A stretch of DNA of 64,000 nt from positions 62,001 through 126,000 of the forward strand of contig PBMZ01000102.1 of assembly GCA_002722955.1 (NCBI GenBank), given 5' to 3'. Below the pieces are notes generated by a model that was not told the origin of the DNA, searched no databases, and worked only from the letters and a program-made list of their open reading frames with translations. This stretch comes from Planctomycetaceae bacterium. GTDB lineage: Bacteria; Planctomycetota; Planctomycetia; Planctomycetales; Planctomycetaceae. Shown here in pieces: positions 1 through 9,800 of this stretch (position 1 is its first letter; every line of letters starts with the position of its first letter). The position numbers were made by a program, and so were the translations under genes.

Positions 1-1366
1 GCGGAACTTCGTCTTCATCAACCGGACGCACGATTTGTGGCGTTACGGTGATCAGCAATTCCGTCTCGTCCTGAGTCGCATTCTTTGCGGTGAACAAAGT
101 CGGCCCAATCAGAGGAAGTTCACCGAGCCACGGAATTCGATCGTTCTCGACATTGGCTTGGTGAGAATAAAGTCCGGCCAAGGCAATGGTTTGGCCTTCG
201 CGAAGTTCCACGGTTGTGTTGACTCGCCGCGAATCGACACCAGGAATTCCACCAACGGCGTTGCCCTGATTGACTTGACTAAATTCTGGAGCGATCTGCA
301 ATCGGATCAAATCGCGATCAATGATGGTCGGAGTCACTAACAGCGAAGTACCAAAGCCACGGAACGTTGTGCCTTGGCCTTGTGCGCCATCGATTCCGAT
401 AATCGTTGGAACGGCAAACTCGCCACCCGAAAGGAAGCTTGCGCTGTGGCCGCTCAAGACAGTCAGTGTAGGTTGCGACAGAATCTTGGCCGTGCCGTTA
501 CCCGCCAACCAGTTGATCATGATTCCGATTTCGTCATTCTCGAACATGCCAACCAGCGTGCCTGGAGTACCGCCAGCAAAGGATGCCAACGAATGTCGCA
601 TGTTGTTGAACATGATTTCGTCTAAGTCCACACCCATACGTCGAAGTTGCGATCGGTTTAGCTCGGCAATTCGGCAGTGCAAGACAACTTGGAACTCGCC
701 CGGTACGGTCAACATGTTGATGATGAATTGGTTTTGGTTGTTGAATCCGTTACCAAATCCACCGGCACCAACGTTGCCTGCTTGAAAGCCCGCGCCTTGA
801 TTGCCTTGGCCGGCAAGGCTGCCGTTTCGGTCAATGAATTCACCACGAACGATCGAAAGAATGCGCTCGGCTTCTTCGCTATCCGCCGCTTGGCCCTTGA
901 CGATGATTCGTCGAGTCAGCGGAATCAATGCGACTTTGCTGTTCGGAAATAGAATCTGAAGCTTCTTTTCGAGCTTGCCGAAGTCCATCGTTCGTTGGTT
1001 TTCTGCGTCGGGGTCGCGAATTGTATCGATCAAATAGATCAGCGGATTCGGATTACCCTCGAACCAGATCGTCAGCGTTGTTGCACCAAGCTCCAAACCG
1101 ATGATTCCGATTTCGTTCTCGCTGTATTGAACGACTTCGATCACAGATGGGTCAGCGATGGCAGTCCGCAGGATGCGACTTCGAGCCCGCACCAACTTGC
1201 TGCGATGGTGGATGACTTTCAATTCCGCGTTCACTTTGGGGATCGCGGCAATGTCAGGTGGAAGCGGCATCATCTCGTCAGAGCTAGGTCCGACAACTTG
1301 TCGACTCATTGGCCGCACGAATGGCATTCTTACGTAGGGTTGGTAAGGAATTGGCTGTGCCACCAT
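1..1366 (-). CDS. Type II/III secretion system secretin (CpaC/PulD-like), partial at both ends
   Basis: Outer-membrane secretin, which forms the multimeric pore of a type II secretion or Tad/Flp-pilus type apparatus. It is not in the ORF track because it runs off the window start. Reading the minus strand gives an N-terminal pilus-formation domain (SKLVRARSRILRTAIADPSV, then IIGLELGATTLTIWF), a ring domain (FGKLEKKLQILFPNSKVALI) and the secretin core (VELREGQTIALAGLYS, IPWLGELPLIGPTLF, ELLITVTPQIVRP). The core is conserved and the family call is firm. The C-terminus lies outside the window. The 5' end is odd: the frame passes through a Gln/Pro-rich stretch (QQPMVAQPIPYQPYVRMPF), shows no signal peptide, and enters DNA that on the other strand encodes the Walker A motif of a sigma-54 activator. 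The start given (ATG at 1366) is only the first ATG in the homologous part. The true beginning appears to be missing. Confidence 0.85.
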   Translation of the reverse strand, partial: MVAQPIPYQPYVRMPFVRPMSRQVVGPSSDEMMPLPPDIAAIPKVNAELKVIHHRSKLVRARSRILRTAIADPSVIEVVQYSENEIGIIGLELGATTLTIWFEGNPNPLIYLIDTIRDPDAENQRTMDFGKLEKKLQILFPNSKVALIPLTRRIIVKGQAADSEEAERILSIVRGEFIDRNGSLAGQGNQGAGFQAGNVGAGGFGNGFNNQNQFIINMLTVPGEFQVVLHCRIAELNRSQLRRMGVDLDEIMFNNMRHSLASFAGGTPGTLVGMFENDEIGIMINWLAGNGTAKILSQPTLTVLSGHSASFLSGGEFAVPTIIGIDGAQGQGTTFRGFGTSLLVTPTIIDRDLIRLQIAPEFSQVNQGNAVGGIPGVDSRRVNTTVELREGQTIALAGLYSHQANVENDRIPWLGELPLIGPTLFTAKNATQDETELLITVTPQIVRPVDEDEVP

Positions 1367-1369
1367 TGG

Positions 1370-2257
1370 CTGCTGATTGGCGAGACTGGGTCGGGCAAAA
1401 CATTTCTGTCGCAACTGATTCACGAAGTCTCACCGCGCCGCAATGATCCGTTCTTGCCCGTTGCCTGCGGAGCCTTGCCGGCGGAATTGATCGAGAGTGA
1501 ATTGTTTGGGCACGTTAAAGGTGCATTTACAAGTGCTCACGCGGACAAAGAGGGCAAGTTCATCGCAGCCGGTCGAGGCACCATACTGCTAGACGAAATT
1601 GACGTCTTGGGGTTGGAGCAACAAGTCAAGCTGCTGCGTGTCATCGAGACCGGCGAGTTTGAACCGGTTGGCTCGAACCAAACGCTGAAATCCGAAGCTC
1701 GCTTAGTCGTGGCGAGTAACCTGGATTTGCAACCGCTGGTCGAGAATAACAAGTTTCGGCCGGACCTTTATTATCGATTGAACATGCTCAAGTTCGAGAT
1801 TCCACCACTCCGTGAACGCAAGCCAGACATTCCTGTCTTGGTGACACGCTTCGTCAAGCAATTGGCCGAGAAGCACAACGTGCAGATCGACCGCATTGAC
1901 GATGAACTGCTGATGGCACTTTACAACTATCCGTGGCCAGGCAATGTTCGCGAGCTGGAAAACGTCATTCAACGCGCCGTCATCTACTGTCGCGAGGGTG
2001 TGTTGACCGTCGATCACTTGCCGCCGCACATCGTGATGGGCGAGGCTGGGCCAACGAACGATCCATCAGTCACGTTGAATTCCAGCCCGATGACTGTCGA
2101 CAACAAGCCCAATTCGCAAATGGCGATGACCGAACGCGAGATCATCGAGCAATCGTTGTATAAGAATAATCATAGCCGTACGAAGACCGCGAAAGACTTG
2201 GGCATCAGCCGAGTCACCTTGTACAACAAGATGAAGAAGTACGGCATGACAAAGTGA
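1370..2257 (+). CDS. Sigma-54-dependent transcriptional activator, AAA+ and Fis-type HTH domains (5'-truncated)
   Basis: Bacterial enhancer-binding protein, which hydrolyses ATP to remodel RNA polymerase-sigma-54. The tracked ORF begins at 995, but about its first 125 residues are the antisense shadow of the secretin, so only the part from about 1370 is annotated. Visible motifs in order are Walker A GETGSGKT, the sigma-54 contact loop GAFTSA (family consensus GAFTGA), Walker B GTILLDEID, the arginine-finger region FRPDLYYRLNMLKFEIPPLRER, the NYPWPGNVRELENV motif and a C-terminal Fis-like helix-turn-helix (TKTAKDLGISRVTLYNKMKK). Homology starts exactly at the beginning of the AAA+ domain, so any N-terminal sensor domain and the natural start codon are absent. 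A GC-rich hairpin follows the stop. The call is secure. The missing 5' end could be a deletion or an assembly chimera. Confidence 0.85.
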   Translation: MLIGETGSGKTFLSQLIHEVSPRRNDPFLPVACGALPAELIESELFGHVKGAFTSAHADKEGKFIAAGRGTILLDEIDVLGLEQQVKLLRVIETGEFEPVGSNQTLKSEARLVVASNLDLQPLVENNKFRPDLYYRLNMLKFEIPPLRERKPDIPVLVTRFVKQLAEKHNVQIDRIDDELLMALYNYPWPGNVRELENVIQRAVIYCREGVLTVDHLPPHIVMGEAGPTNDPSVTLNSSPMTVDNKPNSQMAMTEREIIEQSLYKNNHSRTKTAKDLGISRVTLYNKMKKYGMTK

Positions 2258-2271
2258 CATACTGAACCAGC

Positions 2272-2300
2272 CCCGCGAGCCGCTGCTTTGAGCTCGCGGG
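2272..2300. repeat. GC-rich intergenic hairpin
   Basis: A 9-bp inverted repeat, CCCGCGAGC and GCTCGCGGG, separated by 11 nt. It lies 15 nt after the sigma-54 activator stop codon. No T-run follows on the plus strand, so it looks more like one of the intergenic palindromes of this genome than a standard terminator. Confidence 0.5.
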
Positions 2301-2389
2301 ACGCATCGGAAGGCGCGGCCAACGGCAAGAAATTAGCGGGCCGATCTTGGTCTAGTTGACGTCACCAACGAATGCTTGCAACTACTGCT

Positions 2390-3376
2390 TCACGAATTTC
2401 TGCAGTATGGACAGTCTTCGCCGACAAGACCTCTTGCTGCGGCGGCGGAGATGACGACCTCGGCGACGTAGAGGTCGCCGCGCGAATCGAGCCAGATGTC
2501 GTGAGGGGCTGCGAAGTCTCCGGTTGCGTAGGGATCGCGGCCGCCTCCCCAGCGAGCTACTAGGTCGCCGGAGCGGTTGAAGATGCTGACCCGGCCGCCG
2601 GTTTCGTCGGGTCTTGGATCGGGAGTTCCCGCATACCATCCTAGTTCTGCGACATAGATGTTGTCTTGTTTGTCGAACACAATGTTGCATGGTCGAGCGA
2701 TGTCGGTCCAATGTTCGATGAATTCTCCGTCGCCCGTGAACCATTGAAGGCGGCTGTTTTCTCGGTCGGCGACGACAACGTTGCCGGAGCTATCGACTCC
2801 GATCCCGTGAGGAATTTGGAACTGGCTGTCGCCTTCACCCGGTTCACCCCATGAGTTCAATAACTCGCCCGTTGGTGAAAAGCGGTGAATGCAACAGTTT
2901 CCGTAGCCGTCGCTGATGTACATGTCGCCGTTTGGTGCGAGTGCCAGGTTGGTCGGCAAGTTAAATGGCGGTCCTGGATGCGTGATGGTTCGATAGTCAC
3001 GATTCTCAACACCAGTGTCACTCGGCTGTCCGCTGGTACCCAATGTGAGCAACAGTTCGCCATCGGTCGTGTATTTCCGAACGGTGTGATCTTGGTCGTC
3101 GGTCAAGTACAGGCAGTCATCCAGTCCAATCCAGATCCCGTGCGGTCTCACGAATTGCCCCGCGCCCCAGCCTCCAACGAAGTTGCCATCCACATCGAAG
3201 ATCATCACCGAATGATCTCCACCGCGAGTGAACACGAAGAGACGATCCTTCGAGTCGGCGGCGATTCCGACTGCCTCGCCGAAATTCATGTCCTCAGGAA
3301 GCTTGTGCCACGAGTCATCGGCGGCGTAACGAAAATCGCCTTCGCCGACGAGAGTAGAAGTTGCAGAATTCGCCAT
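2390..3376 (-). CDS. NHL-repeat beta-propeller protein (peptidylglycine lyase-like)
   Basis: A 328-aa protein made almost wholly of NHL/six-bladed beta-propeller repeats, seen as recurring blades such as RPHGIWIGLDDCLYLTDDQD, LPTNLALAPNGDMYISDGYG, IPHGIGVDSSGNVVVADREN and APHDIWLDSRGDLYVAE. No signal peptide is visible. In the family such propellers include alpha-amidating lyases and scaffold proteins, and the substrate cannot be told from sequence. It lies downstream of an Ldh_2-type dehydrogenase and an amidase on the same strand, which suggests a small catabolic group. The end is odd: the ORF finishes with GEDCPYCRNS, but shifting the frame by one base near 2405 gives ILQKFVKQ and a stop at 2382, the kind of ending expected for this family. 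A one-base indel (real or sequencing error) is likely. Confidence 0.75.
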   Translation of the reverse strand: MANSATSTLVGEGDFRYAADDSWHKLPEDMNFGEAVGIAADSKDRLFVFTRGGDHSVMIFDVDGNFVGGWGAGQFVRPHGIWIGLDDCLYLTDDQDHTVRKYTTDGELLLTLGTSGQPSDTGVENRDYRTITHPGPPFNLPTNLALAPNGDMYISDGYGNCCIHRFSPTGELLNSWGEPGEGDSQFQIPHGIGVDSSGNVVVADRENSRLQWFTGDGEFIEHWTDIARPCNIVFDKQDNIYVAELGWYAGTPDPRPDETGGRVSIFNRSGDLVARWGGGRDPYATGDFAAPHDIWLDSRGDLYVAEVVISAAAARGLVGEDCPYCRNS

Positions 3377-3412
3377 GATGTTGTTTGTTGATCGGGGGAC
3401 TTAATTGGAAGT

Positions 3413-3483
3413 AATTCGTGGTCGTCCTGAATTCGTGGGGAAATCCAGTATCCGTCCCCACGAATTCGGGGCGACCACGAATT
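3413..3483. repeat. Palindromic repeat, AATTCGTGG type
   Basis: Two 29-nt arms (3413-3441 and 3455-3483) form an inverted repeat with only two mismatches, around a 13-nt loop. Both arms begin and end with AATTCGTGG-like sequence. It lies in the gap between the dehydrogenase and NHL genes. A degenerate copy with the same core occurs at 38860-38912. Confidence 0.8.
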
Positions 3484-3496
3484 GACTCCGTTTGGA

Positions 3497-4570
3497 TTAC
3501 CGTAACAGATTCAGGGGAACATCAAATTGTTCTGACAGCGCCAGCAAATCGGCGACTTCCTTATCGCTCAGCGGGATGCCGGTGCGCAGCCGTTCTTGTT
3601 GTGTTTCGTGTTCGATTTCTCCAGGAACGTAGACTCTGTCGTGTCCCGCGGCGGGGGCTGCTTGGTGGAGCGAGTCGATCATTGCGTCCATGGCGACTTT
3701 GAAATCGGATGGTTCGCGGAACATGTCGATGCGGAATGCTCCCATGAAGTGGGCGATCTTGTCTTGCGAGTAGCCATTGTCGCCGTCGGCCCAGCCTGCT
3801 GATAGCAGCGCGGTCATGGCTTCGACGATTATTGCCAGGCCGAAGCCTTTGTGGCCGCCGGTTTCTCGGGAGCCGCCGAGTGGGAGATAGATCTTGGCGG
3901 TTGCGGGATCGGATGTGGGATTTCCGTTTTCGTCTAAGCACCAGCCAATCGGGATTGATTCGCCGCGGTCTTTGGCGAACTCGACCTTGTTGACGGGGAC
4001 GACTGATGTCGACATGTCGAGGACAAAGGGTGGTTGCTTTTCACATGGAATCGCGACGGCGAAGGGATTCGTTCCGAACATTGGTTGCAAGCTGAATACT
4101 GGAGCCATGCCTCGTGAAGTGCCGTTGCCGTACAAGTGGCCGGACATCGATACGCCGATCATGTCATGCTCAACGGCCAAGTAGGCGAAGTAGCCGGCGG
4201 CTCCGAGATGGTTCGAGTTTCGGATGCTGACCATTCCGATTCCGGTTGCCGCTGCCTTTTCAATGGCGAGCCTCATGCCCCATGCCGACGCCACCAGACC
4301 GTTGCCATTGTTGCCGGTTGCTCTCGCGGACATTGGCGTTTCGAATTCGATGCCGATTTTCGCCTGTGGGTCGATGCTTCCGTCGACGATCGTGTCGACA
4401 TAGTACGACTTGAAATTGCGAACACCGTGGGTGTCGATGCCTCGCAAACTGGCGTAGACCAACGGCTCGATGACGTCGTCAGCGTCGTTGCTCGACAAGT
4501 CCGTTTTGGTGAGGACTTCTTGCGAGAATTGTCGAAAGTCGTTGGCAGTGATGAAGTGGTAGTCAGTCAT
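3497..4570 (-). CDS. Malate/L-lactate dehydrogenase family (Ldh_2) oxidoreductase
   Basis: A 357-aa NAD(P)-dependent oxidoreductase of the Ldh_2 family (malate, ureidoglycolate, sulfolactate and 2,3-diketogulonate reductases; YlbC/AllD-like). It is full length for the family. Visible family features are the early RGIDTHGVRNFKSY segment with the conserved His, the glycine-rich SNHLGAAGYFAYLA region, PMFGTNPFAVAIP, FVLDMSTS and the GGHKGFGLAIIVEAM motif. It should act in the cytoplasm, reducing or oxidising a 2-oxo/2-hydroxy acid. The exact substrate is unknown. It lies 135 nt downstream of an acetamidase/formamidase gene and 120 nt upstream of an NHL protein on the same strand, with a palindromic repeat in the second gap. 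Confidence 0.85.
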   Translation of the reverse strand: MTDYHFITANDFRQFSQEVLTKTDLSSNDADDVIEPLVYASLRGIDTHGVRNFKSYYVDTIVDGSIDPQAKIGIEFETPMSARATGNNGNGLVASAWGMRLAIEKAAATGIGMVSIRNSNHLGAAGYFAYLAVEHDMIGVSMSGHLYGNGTSRGMAPVFSLQPMFGTNPFAVAIPCEKQPPFVLDMSTSVVPVNKVEFAKDRGESIPIGWCLDENGNPTSDPATAKIYLPLGGSRETGGHKGFGLAIIVEAMTALLSAGWADGDNGYSQDKIAHFMGAFRIDMFREPSDFKVAMDAMIDSLHQAAPAAGHDRVYVPGEIEHETQQERLRTGIPLSDKEVADLLALSEQFDVPLNLLR

Positions 4571-4705
4571 TGGGTCCTGATGTTCGGCACAAAAGAAATT
4601 GGTCTCTTTCGAACGCGGAACAAATCCTGACAGCGGTCAATATTGCGAAGGGATGCTTCTTCAGAGCCTCTTCGAGGCTATTCTGATACGACATTTGAGT
4701 ATTAG

Positions 4706-5608
4706 TTACTTCAGCCACTGCTTGTTGATTTTGCAGACCATCGTGTACGCCGGGTCGTAGATGTTGCCAAGCTCGTAGCGGACGCACTGTGCCATCAGCA
4801 GATTCGCTCCGAGTGCGTCGAGGCCATAATCTTGCTGGAGCCATCGCAACATTTCGGTGGTGGCGTGCTGAGTGGCTTGGTCCAGCGGGCGAGCGTTTCC
4901 GACCGTCATGATCCAGTCGTCGTTTTCGGCTCGCGGCCAGCCGATTTTCTTGGCTTTGATGACTCGCAAGGTGACTCGTACGTCCATTGAGATCTCGATG
5001 CCTGAACCGACGATTTCGCCGTCGCCTTGAGCGGCGTGGCCATCGCCGAGGAAGAACAAAGCTCCCGGTTCGAAGACGGGAAAGTAAACTTTCGTGCCCT
5101 CGACGAAGCCTCGGTAATCCATGTTGCCGCCGTGTTCCGCCGAGGTCGCAGTCGAGATCGCTTGACCTCGAAACGCGGCGACACCGAAGCAGCCGATCAT
5201 CGGTTCGAGCGGAATCGTCAGTTCGCCCAACTTTGATTCGGGGGCAACCAGCCGAGCCGTCCAAGCATCGACGTCGACATCCCATTCGGCCAAACCGGCT
5301 TCGGGCAACTCGCTGATGTAAGTCGGATCGACAACATTCGGCGCAACGGCCGTTCCACAGAACCCGTAGCGGCGGTTCGGTTTAATCTCGTCCAATTCGA
5401 CGACCAGCGTCGAGCCAGGCTCGGCACCTTCGACGTAGAACGGCCCTGTTTGCGGATTACCTCGCGGCGCCGTTTGCTCGCGATTCGAGTCAAAACCGCG
5501 AGCGTCGACAGTCGTCGTGATGATCGTGTCACCATCAGCAACACGCAACACGGGCTCATGTGGTCCGAGAGAAATGTGATAATCGATCGGAGAGAAATGG
5601 TGTTCCAT
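4706..5608 (-). CDS. Acetamidase/formamidase family protein
   Basis: A 300-aa member of the FmdA/AmdA family, which hydrolyses short-chain amides (formamide or acetamide) to ammonia and the acid. Supporting segments are HHFSPIDYHISLGPHEPVLRV at the start, the GNPQTGPFYVEGAEPGSTL motif typical of the family, the PMIGCFGVA stretch, GGNMDYRGFVEGTKVYFPVF, and FLGDGHAAQGDGEIVGSGIE with its metal-binding-type Asp/His residues. No signal peptide is visible, so it should be cytoplasmic. It is the first gene of a three-gene minus-strand group with a dehydrogenase and an NHL propeller protein. The family assignment is strong. The substrate is inferred. Confidence 0.85.
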   Translation of the reverse strand: MEHHFSPIDYHISLGPHEPVLRVADGDTIITTTVDARGFDSNREQTAPRGNPQTGPFYVEGAEPGSTLVVELDEIKPNRRYGFCGTAVAPNVVDPTYISELPEAGLAEWDVDVDAWTARLVAPESKLGELTIPLEPMIGCFGVAAFRGQAISTATSAEHGGNMDYRGFVEGTKVYFPVFEPGALFFLGDGHAAQGDGEIVGSGIEISMDVRVTLRVIKAKKIGWPRAENDDWIMTVGNARPLDQATQHATTEMLRWLQQDYGLDALGANLLMAQCVRYELGNIYDPAYTMVCKINKQWLK

Positions 5609-5881
5609 CTTGAGACTCGGGTTCAGAGGTAAGTTTCACGTAGTGGTGGCTCGCACAATACAGCGAAACATGAAGCGTATCTAATCTCTGGCCAATTTGC
5701 ACCTTTCTTTCTTCATTCTCTTAGTGGCAGCGATTTTCTAGTTTATCGGCAGGACGAAGGCGGCTACTGTGTCTATCGCAATCTCAGACCACACACCGTC
5801 GATAAGCCAACAGTTTCTATCTAACAACTGCCAACTGCAAATTCCTGACACAATACAAACTTGCCTTATAGTGATGGAAAT

Positions 5882-6689
5882 ATGATTGATGGTCTGAAAT
5901 CTTGGTGGAGCGAAGTGGGGGATGGTGATGGGGCAGTCGCCCCGCCTGATTCGATTGATTTCGAACGATTGAAGAATCCGTTTTCGACACTCCCTAATGC
6001 ACTTGAGTTGACAGCACTTCAGCAGTCGTGGCTCGAAAGGGACTTAAGCCGTACTCAATCGATGCTGACAATGATGGCCTACCAACGGGCCGCATCAATT
6101 CGTGGGCCAGAACCGAAGTACCATCAGAAGCGGCGAGAACGGCTCGCACAGTTGCAATCCAAAGCTCACAAGCTCGGGTTTCAACTACCAGAAGAATTTG
6201 TCATTTTTCTAGAAAATGATGAATACGTGAATCGATTGCGATTCGGATGTCATTGGATTCAATTGGCCGACTTTATTTGCCCTTGCCCACTCGACAATCG
6301 ATACATCATGATTTTGTTCTTGTGTGAGGCACAGGGATGTAATTACACACACACACGTGTTGCTTGAGCTCGATGGGTCACATTGCATAACGCGAACTGG
6401 GCATTGGTATGGTCATCGTCCATATCTGCCACCTGGCGTGGGTTTTTCTAATGTAGACGAACCAATTTTCCACTACGCAGATTCGTTCGCTGAGTTCATC
6501 TGTTGGGCATCGGACGAGATCCGGCGTACCGAAATATACAATGCCAATTGCCACATGAAACTCGCTGATGGAGCACGCGATTCGGGTGATTTCGATGGAG
6601 CGTTTGCAATGTATCAACTAGCACTCAGCTATAATCCCGCTTCAAAAGAGTTGCTTGATCGAATTGCGCAGCTTGAAACGACCGGATAA
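5882..6689 (+). pseudogene. SMI1/KNR4-like protein, frameshifted at a dinucleotide tract
   Basis: Two overlapping ORFs (5861-6367 and 6324-6689) look like one gene broken by a frameshift. The first carries FQLPEEFVIFLENDEY and IQLADFICPCP, as in SMI1/KNR4 proteins, and ends just after an (AC)6 tract at 6345-6356. The second continues the fold with LLELDGSHCITRTGHWYG and HYADSFAEFICWASDEI, then a TPR-like tail (AMYQLALSYNPASKELLDR). Losing or gaining AC units would restore one reading frame. The tracked start at 5861 is a TTG. ATG at 5882, preceded by GGAA, is preferred. SMI1-family proteins are often immunity proteins against polymorphic toxins, but no toxin is adjacent. Whether the gene is truly broken, variable, or a sequencing error cannot be decided here. 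Confidence 0.6.
6345..6356 (+). repeat. (AC)6 microsatellite at the frameshift site
   Basis: Six AC units lie exactly where the SMI1-like frame changes. Dinucleotide tracts are prone to slippage. Confidence 0.9.
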
Positions 6690-6816
6690 GACGCTGACTT
6701 GCCAGACCATGACTCGCTGACAGCCAACAACCAGATGACCTTACGACAGCACAACGCATCGGTTATCATGGATGCTTCATGTTTTCCCGCCTATGAACTT
6801 CGATGGTGACCCTGCC

Positions 6817-9800
6817 ATGATGCGATCTTTTGCGTTTGTTGCTGCGGTTTCTTTGCTTGCAACTAGTGCCTCGGCTGCTGATTTGACTTTTGAGAAAGAC
6901 ATTCGGCCGATCTTTCGGGCTCATTGTTTTGACTGCCACGGGGCTGAGGCCGAGTTGAAAGGCAAGCTCGATCTGCGGCTCGTGCGGACGATGGTCAAGG
7001 GCGGCGAGTCCGGCGCCGCGATTGTTCAAGGCAAGCCCGCGAACAGCTTTCTGTTAGAACGCATCAAGTCCGGCGAGATGCCTCCCGGAAGTCATCGCGT
7101 TCCGGATCATCAGATAGCGTTGGTTGAGAAGTGGATCGGGCAAGGAGCCAAGACGGCTCGGCCGGAGCCCGCTTCGATTGGGCCGGGGCTTGGCATCACG
7201 CCGGAAGAACGAAGCTATTGGGCGTTTCAACCGATTCGCCGACCAAGCGTGCCTAACGTCAAAGCCGCCACGCGAGTTCGCACGCCGGTTGATGCATTCT
7301 TGTTGGCTCGGATGGAAGAACAGAATCTTTCCTTCGCCGACGATGCCGAGAAGTTGACGTTGGTCCGTCGAGCTTACATGGACTTAATCGGGCTGCCGCC
7401 GACCCCCGAGCAGATCAAGAAGTTCATGGACGACACGTCAGAGACGGCTTGGGATACGCTCATCGACGAGTTGCTGCAATCGAAACATTATGGCGAGCGA
7501 TGGGGCCGGCACTGGCTGGACGTCGCGGGATACGCCGACTCGGAAGGTCACAACCGCGACGACATGCGGCCGTGGGCCTATAAGTACCGCGATTGGGTCA
7601 TCCGAGCCATCAACGCAGACATGCCCTTCGATCAATTCATCACATGGCAGTTGGCCGGTGACGAGTTGGTCAAGCCGCCTTACAAAAACATGTCGGTCGA
7701 GAACATCGACAAGCTGACGGCGACCGGCTTCCTTCGCATGGCCAGCGACGGCACGGGCCAAATCAACAACGAGGAAATTCGCAATCAAGTCGTCACTGAC
7801 ACGGTTAAGATCGTCAGTTCGTCGCTGCTGGGACTTTCCGTCGGCTGTGCTCAGTGTCACGACCATCGTTACGACCCGATCTCGCAAGTCGACTATTATC
7901 GTCTGCGAGCCGTCTTGGAACCGGCGTTGGATTACAAGAGTTGGAAGAACCCGTCGCAACGCCGCATCTCACTTTACACCGACGAGGACATCGCGAAAGC
8001 CGGCGAGATCGAAAAGGAAGCTCAGGCCAAAGGCAAGCAGCGCAACGCCAAACAGGCCGAGTACATGGAAACCGCTCTGAAAGCGGAACTGGAGAAGAAA
8101 GAAGAATCGCTTCGCAAACCGCTTGAGGATGCTTACCGAACGCCGGGCAACAAACGCACGGACGAACAAAAAGCGTTGCTCAAGCTGCACCCGAACATCG
8201 GAAACCTGAGCCCCGGAGTCCTCTATCAATACAACAAAGGCCACGCCGACAAACTGAAGGCGATGGACAAGGAAATCGCGGCCATCCGTGCCAAGAAGCC
8301 CAAGGAAGAATTCCTCAGAGTGGTCTTCGAAGGCGGCAAAGTGCCCGTGACGAAATTGTTCTATCGCGGCGACTATCGGCAGCCGAAACAAGATGTGATG
8401 CCGGGCGGCTTGACCGTGGCGGCTCCGGCGGACAGCCCGTTTTCGATCGACGGCAATTCGAAGGACTTGCCCTCTACCGGGCGACGTCTGGCGTATGCGA
8501 AATGGTTAACGAATGAAAAGCATCCGCTCGTTGCGCGCGTGTTGGTGAACCGTTTCTGGCTGAATCACTTCGGCCAGACGTTCGTGTCAACACCCGGCGA
8601 ATTTGGCAAGCTCGGCACCCCCCCCACGCATCCTGTGTTGCTCGATTGGCTAGCCGACGAATTCATGGCCAAAGGCTGGAGCCTCAAGGAGTTCCACCGG
8701 CTCGTCATGAAGTCGACCGTCTATCGGCAAAAGTCGCTGCGAACGGCCGACGCCGACGCGATCGATGGCGGCAACAATCTGTATTCGCACTTCCCAGTGC
8801 AACGCCTGGAAGCGGAAGTCATCCGCGATTCGATTCTGGCGTTAGCGGGCAAACTGACGCTAGACCAATTCGGGCCACCGACCGCGGTCTCGAAAGACGA
8901 CACGGGACAAATCATCATTAACGGGGACATGCAACGCCGCAGCGTTTATCTGACGTCGCGCCGCACCGAGCCCGTTGCCTTGCTGAAGTCGTTCGACGCG
9001 CCCGTCATGGACGTCAACTGTGCGATTCGACAATCGTCCACTGTGGCCACACAGTCACTAATGCTGATGAACAGCGATTTCATCTTGAAAGCTGCGACTG
9101 CTTTCGCCGGCCAACTGAATGCCAGTGCTGCCGGTAAGGTTGACGCCAAGCTGGTTGAAGGCCTGAAGCTGGACGTCGACGCCATCAATAAAGTCTCGCG
9201 AGATCCGTGGAGTTACGGTTACGGGTTTATCGACGAGGCCGCCGAATCCGAGATCGCCCCCGTTCGATTCACGCCCTTGCCATTCTTCGGCAACAACATG
9301 TGGAAAGGTGGAGCCAAGGTCCCAGATCCCAAACTCGGGCACTTGCTGATTCGCGCCGATGGCGGGCACCCTCAAGGCAAAACGACTCGACCGATCCGAC
9401 GCTGGACGTCTCCGATCGACGGGCAAATTGAAATCACCGGCGAGTTTCGTCACGGGTCCGATAACGGCGACGGCGTCCGCTTGACGATCTACCACAGCCA
9501 CTCGGGTCCGCACGGCTCGTGGCAGTTGAAGCACAAATCGACCAAGTACTCCGTCAAGATCGACGTGAAGAAAGGCCACACGATCGACGCTATCGTCAAC
9601 GAAGTCGGCGCGAATACCTCGGACACATATTACAACATCTACACGATCAAAGGTTTGGCCAGCAACGGCAAGGACACGCTGATGTGGAATTCGCAAAGCG
9701 ACTTCCACGGCCCCTTGAACCTGAAGAACTACGAAGCCAAATCAAGCATCGCCGAGCAAATCGCTCACGGCTGGCAACTGGCCTACGGCCGTGTGGCGAG

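Noticed and set aside
35-1369. Plus-strand ORFs at 35-340, 321-785, 374-625 and 677-952, and the first part of 995-2257
   Set aside because: They are antisense to the secretin, whose minus-strand translation carries clear family motifs.
2382-2744. 120-aa Arg-rich minus-strand ORF
   Set aside because: Out-of-frame shadow of the NHL gene. Only its last residues are informative, as evidence of a frameshift.
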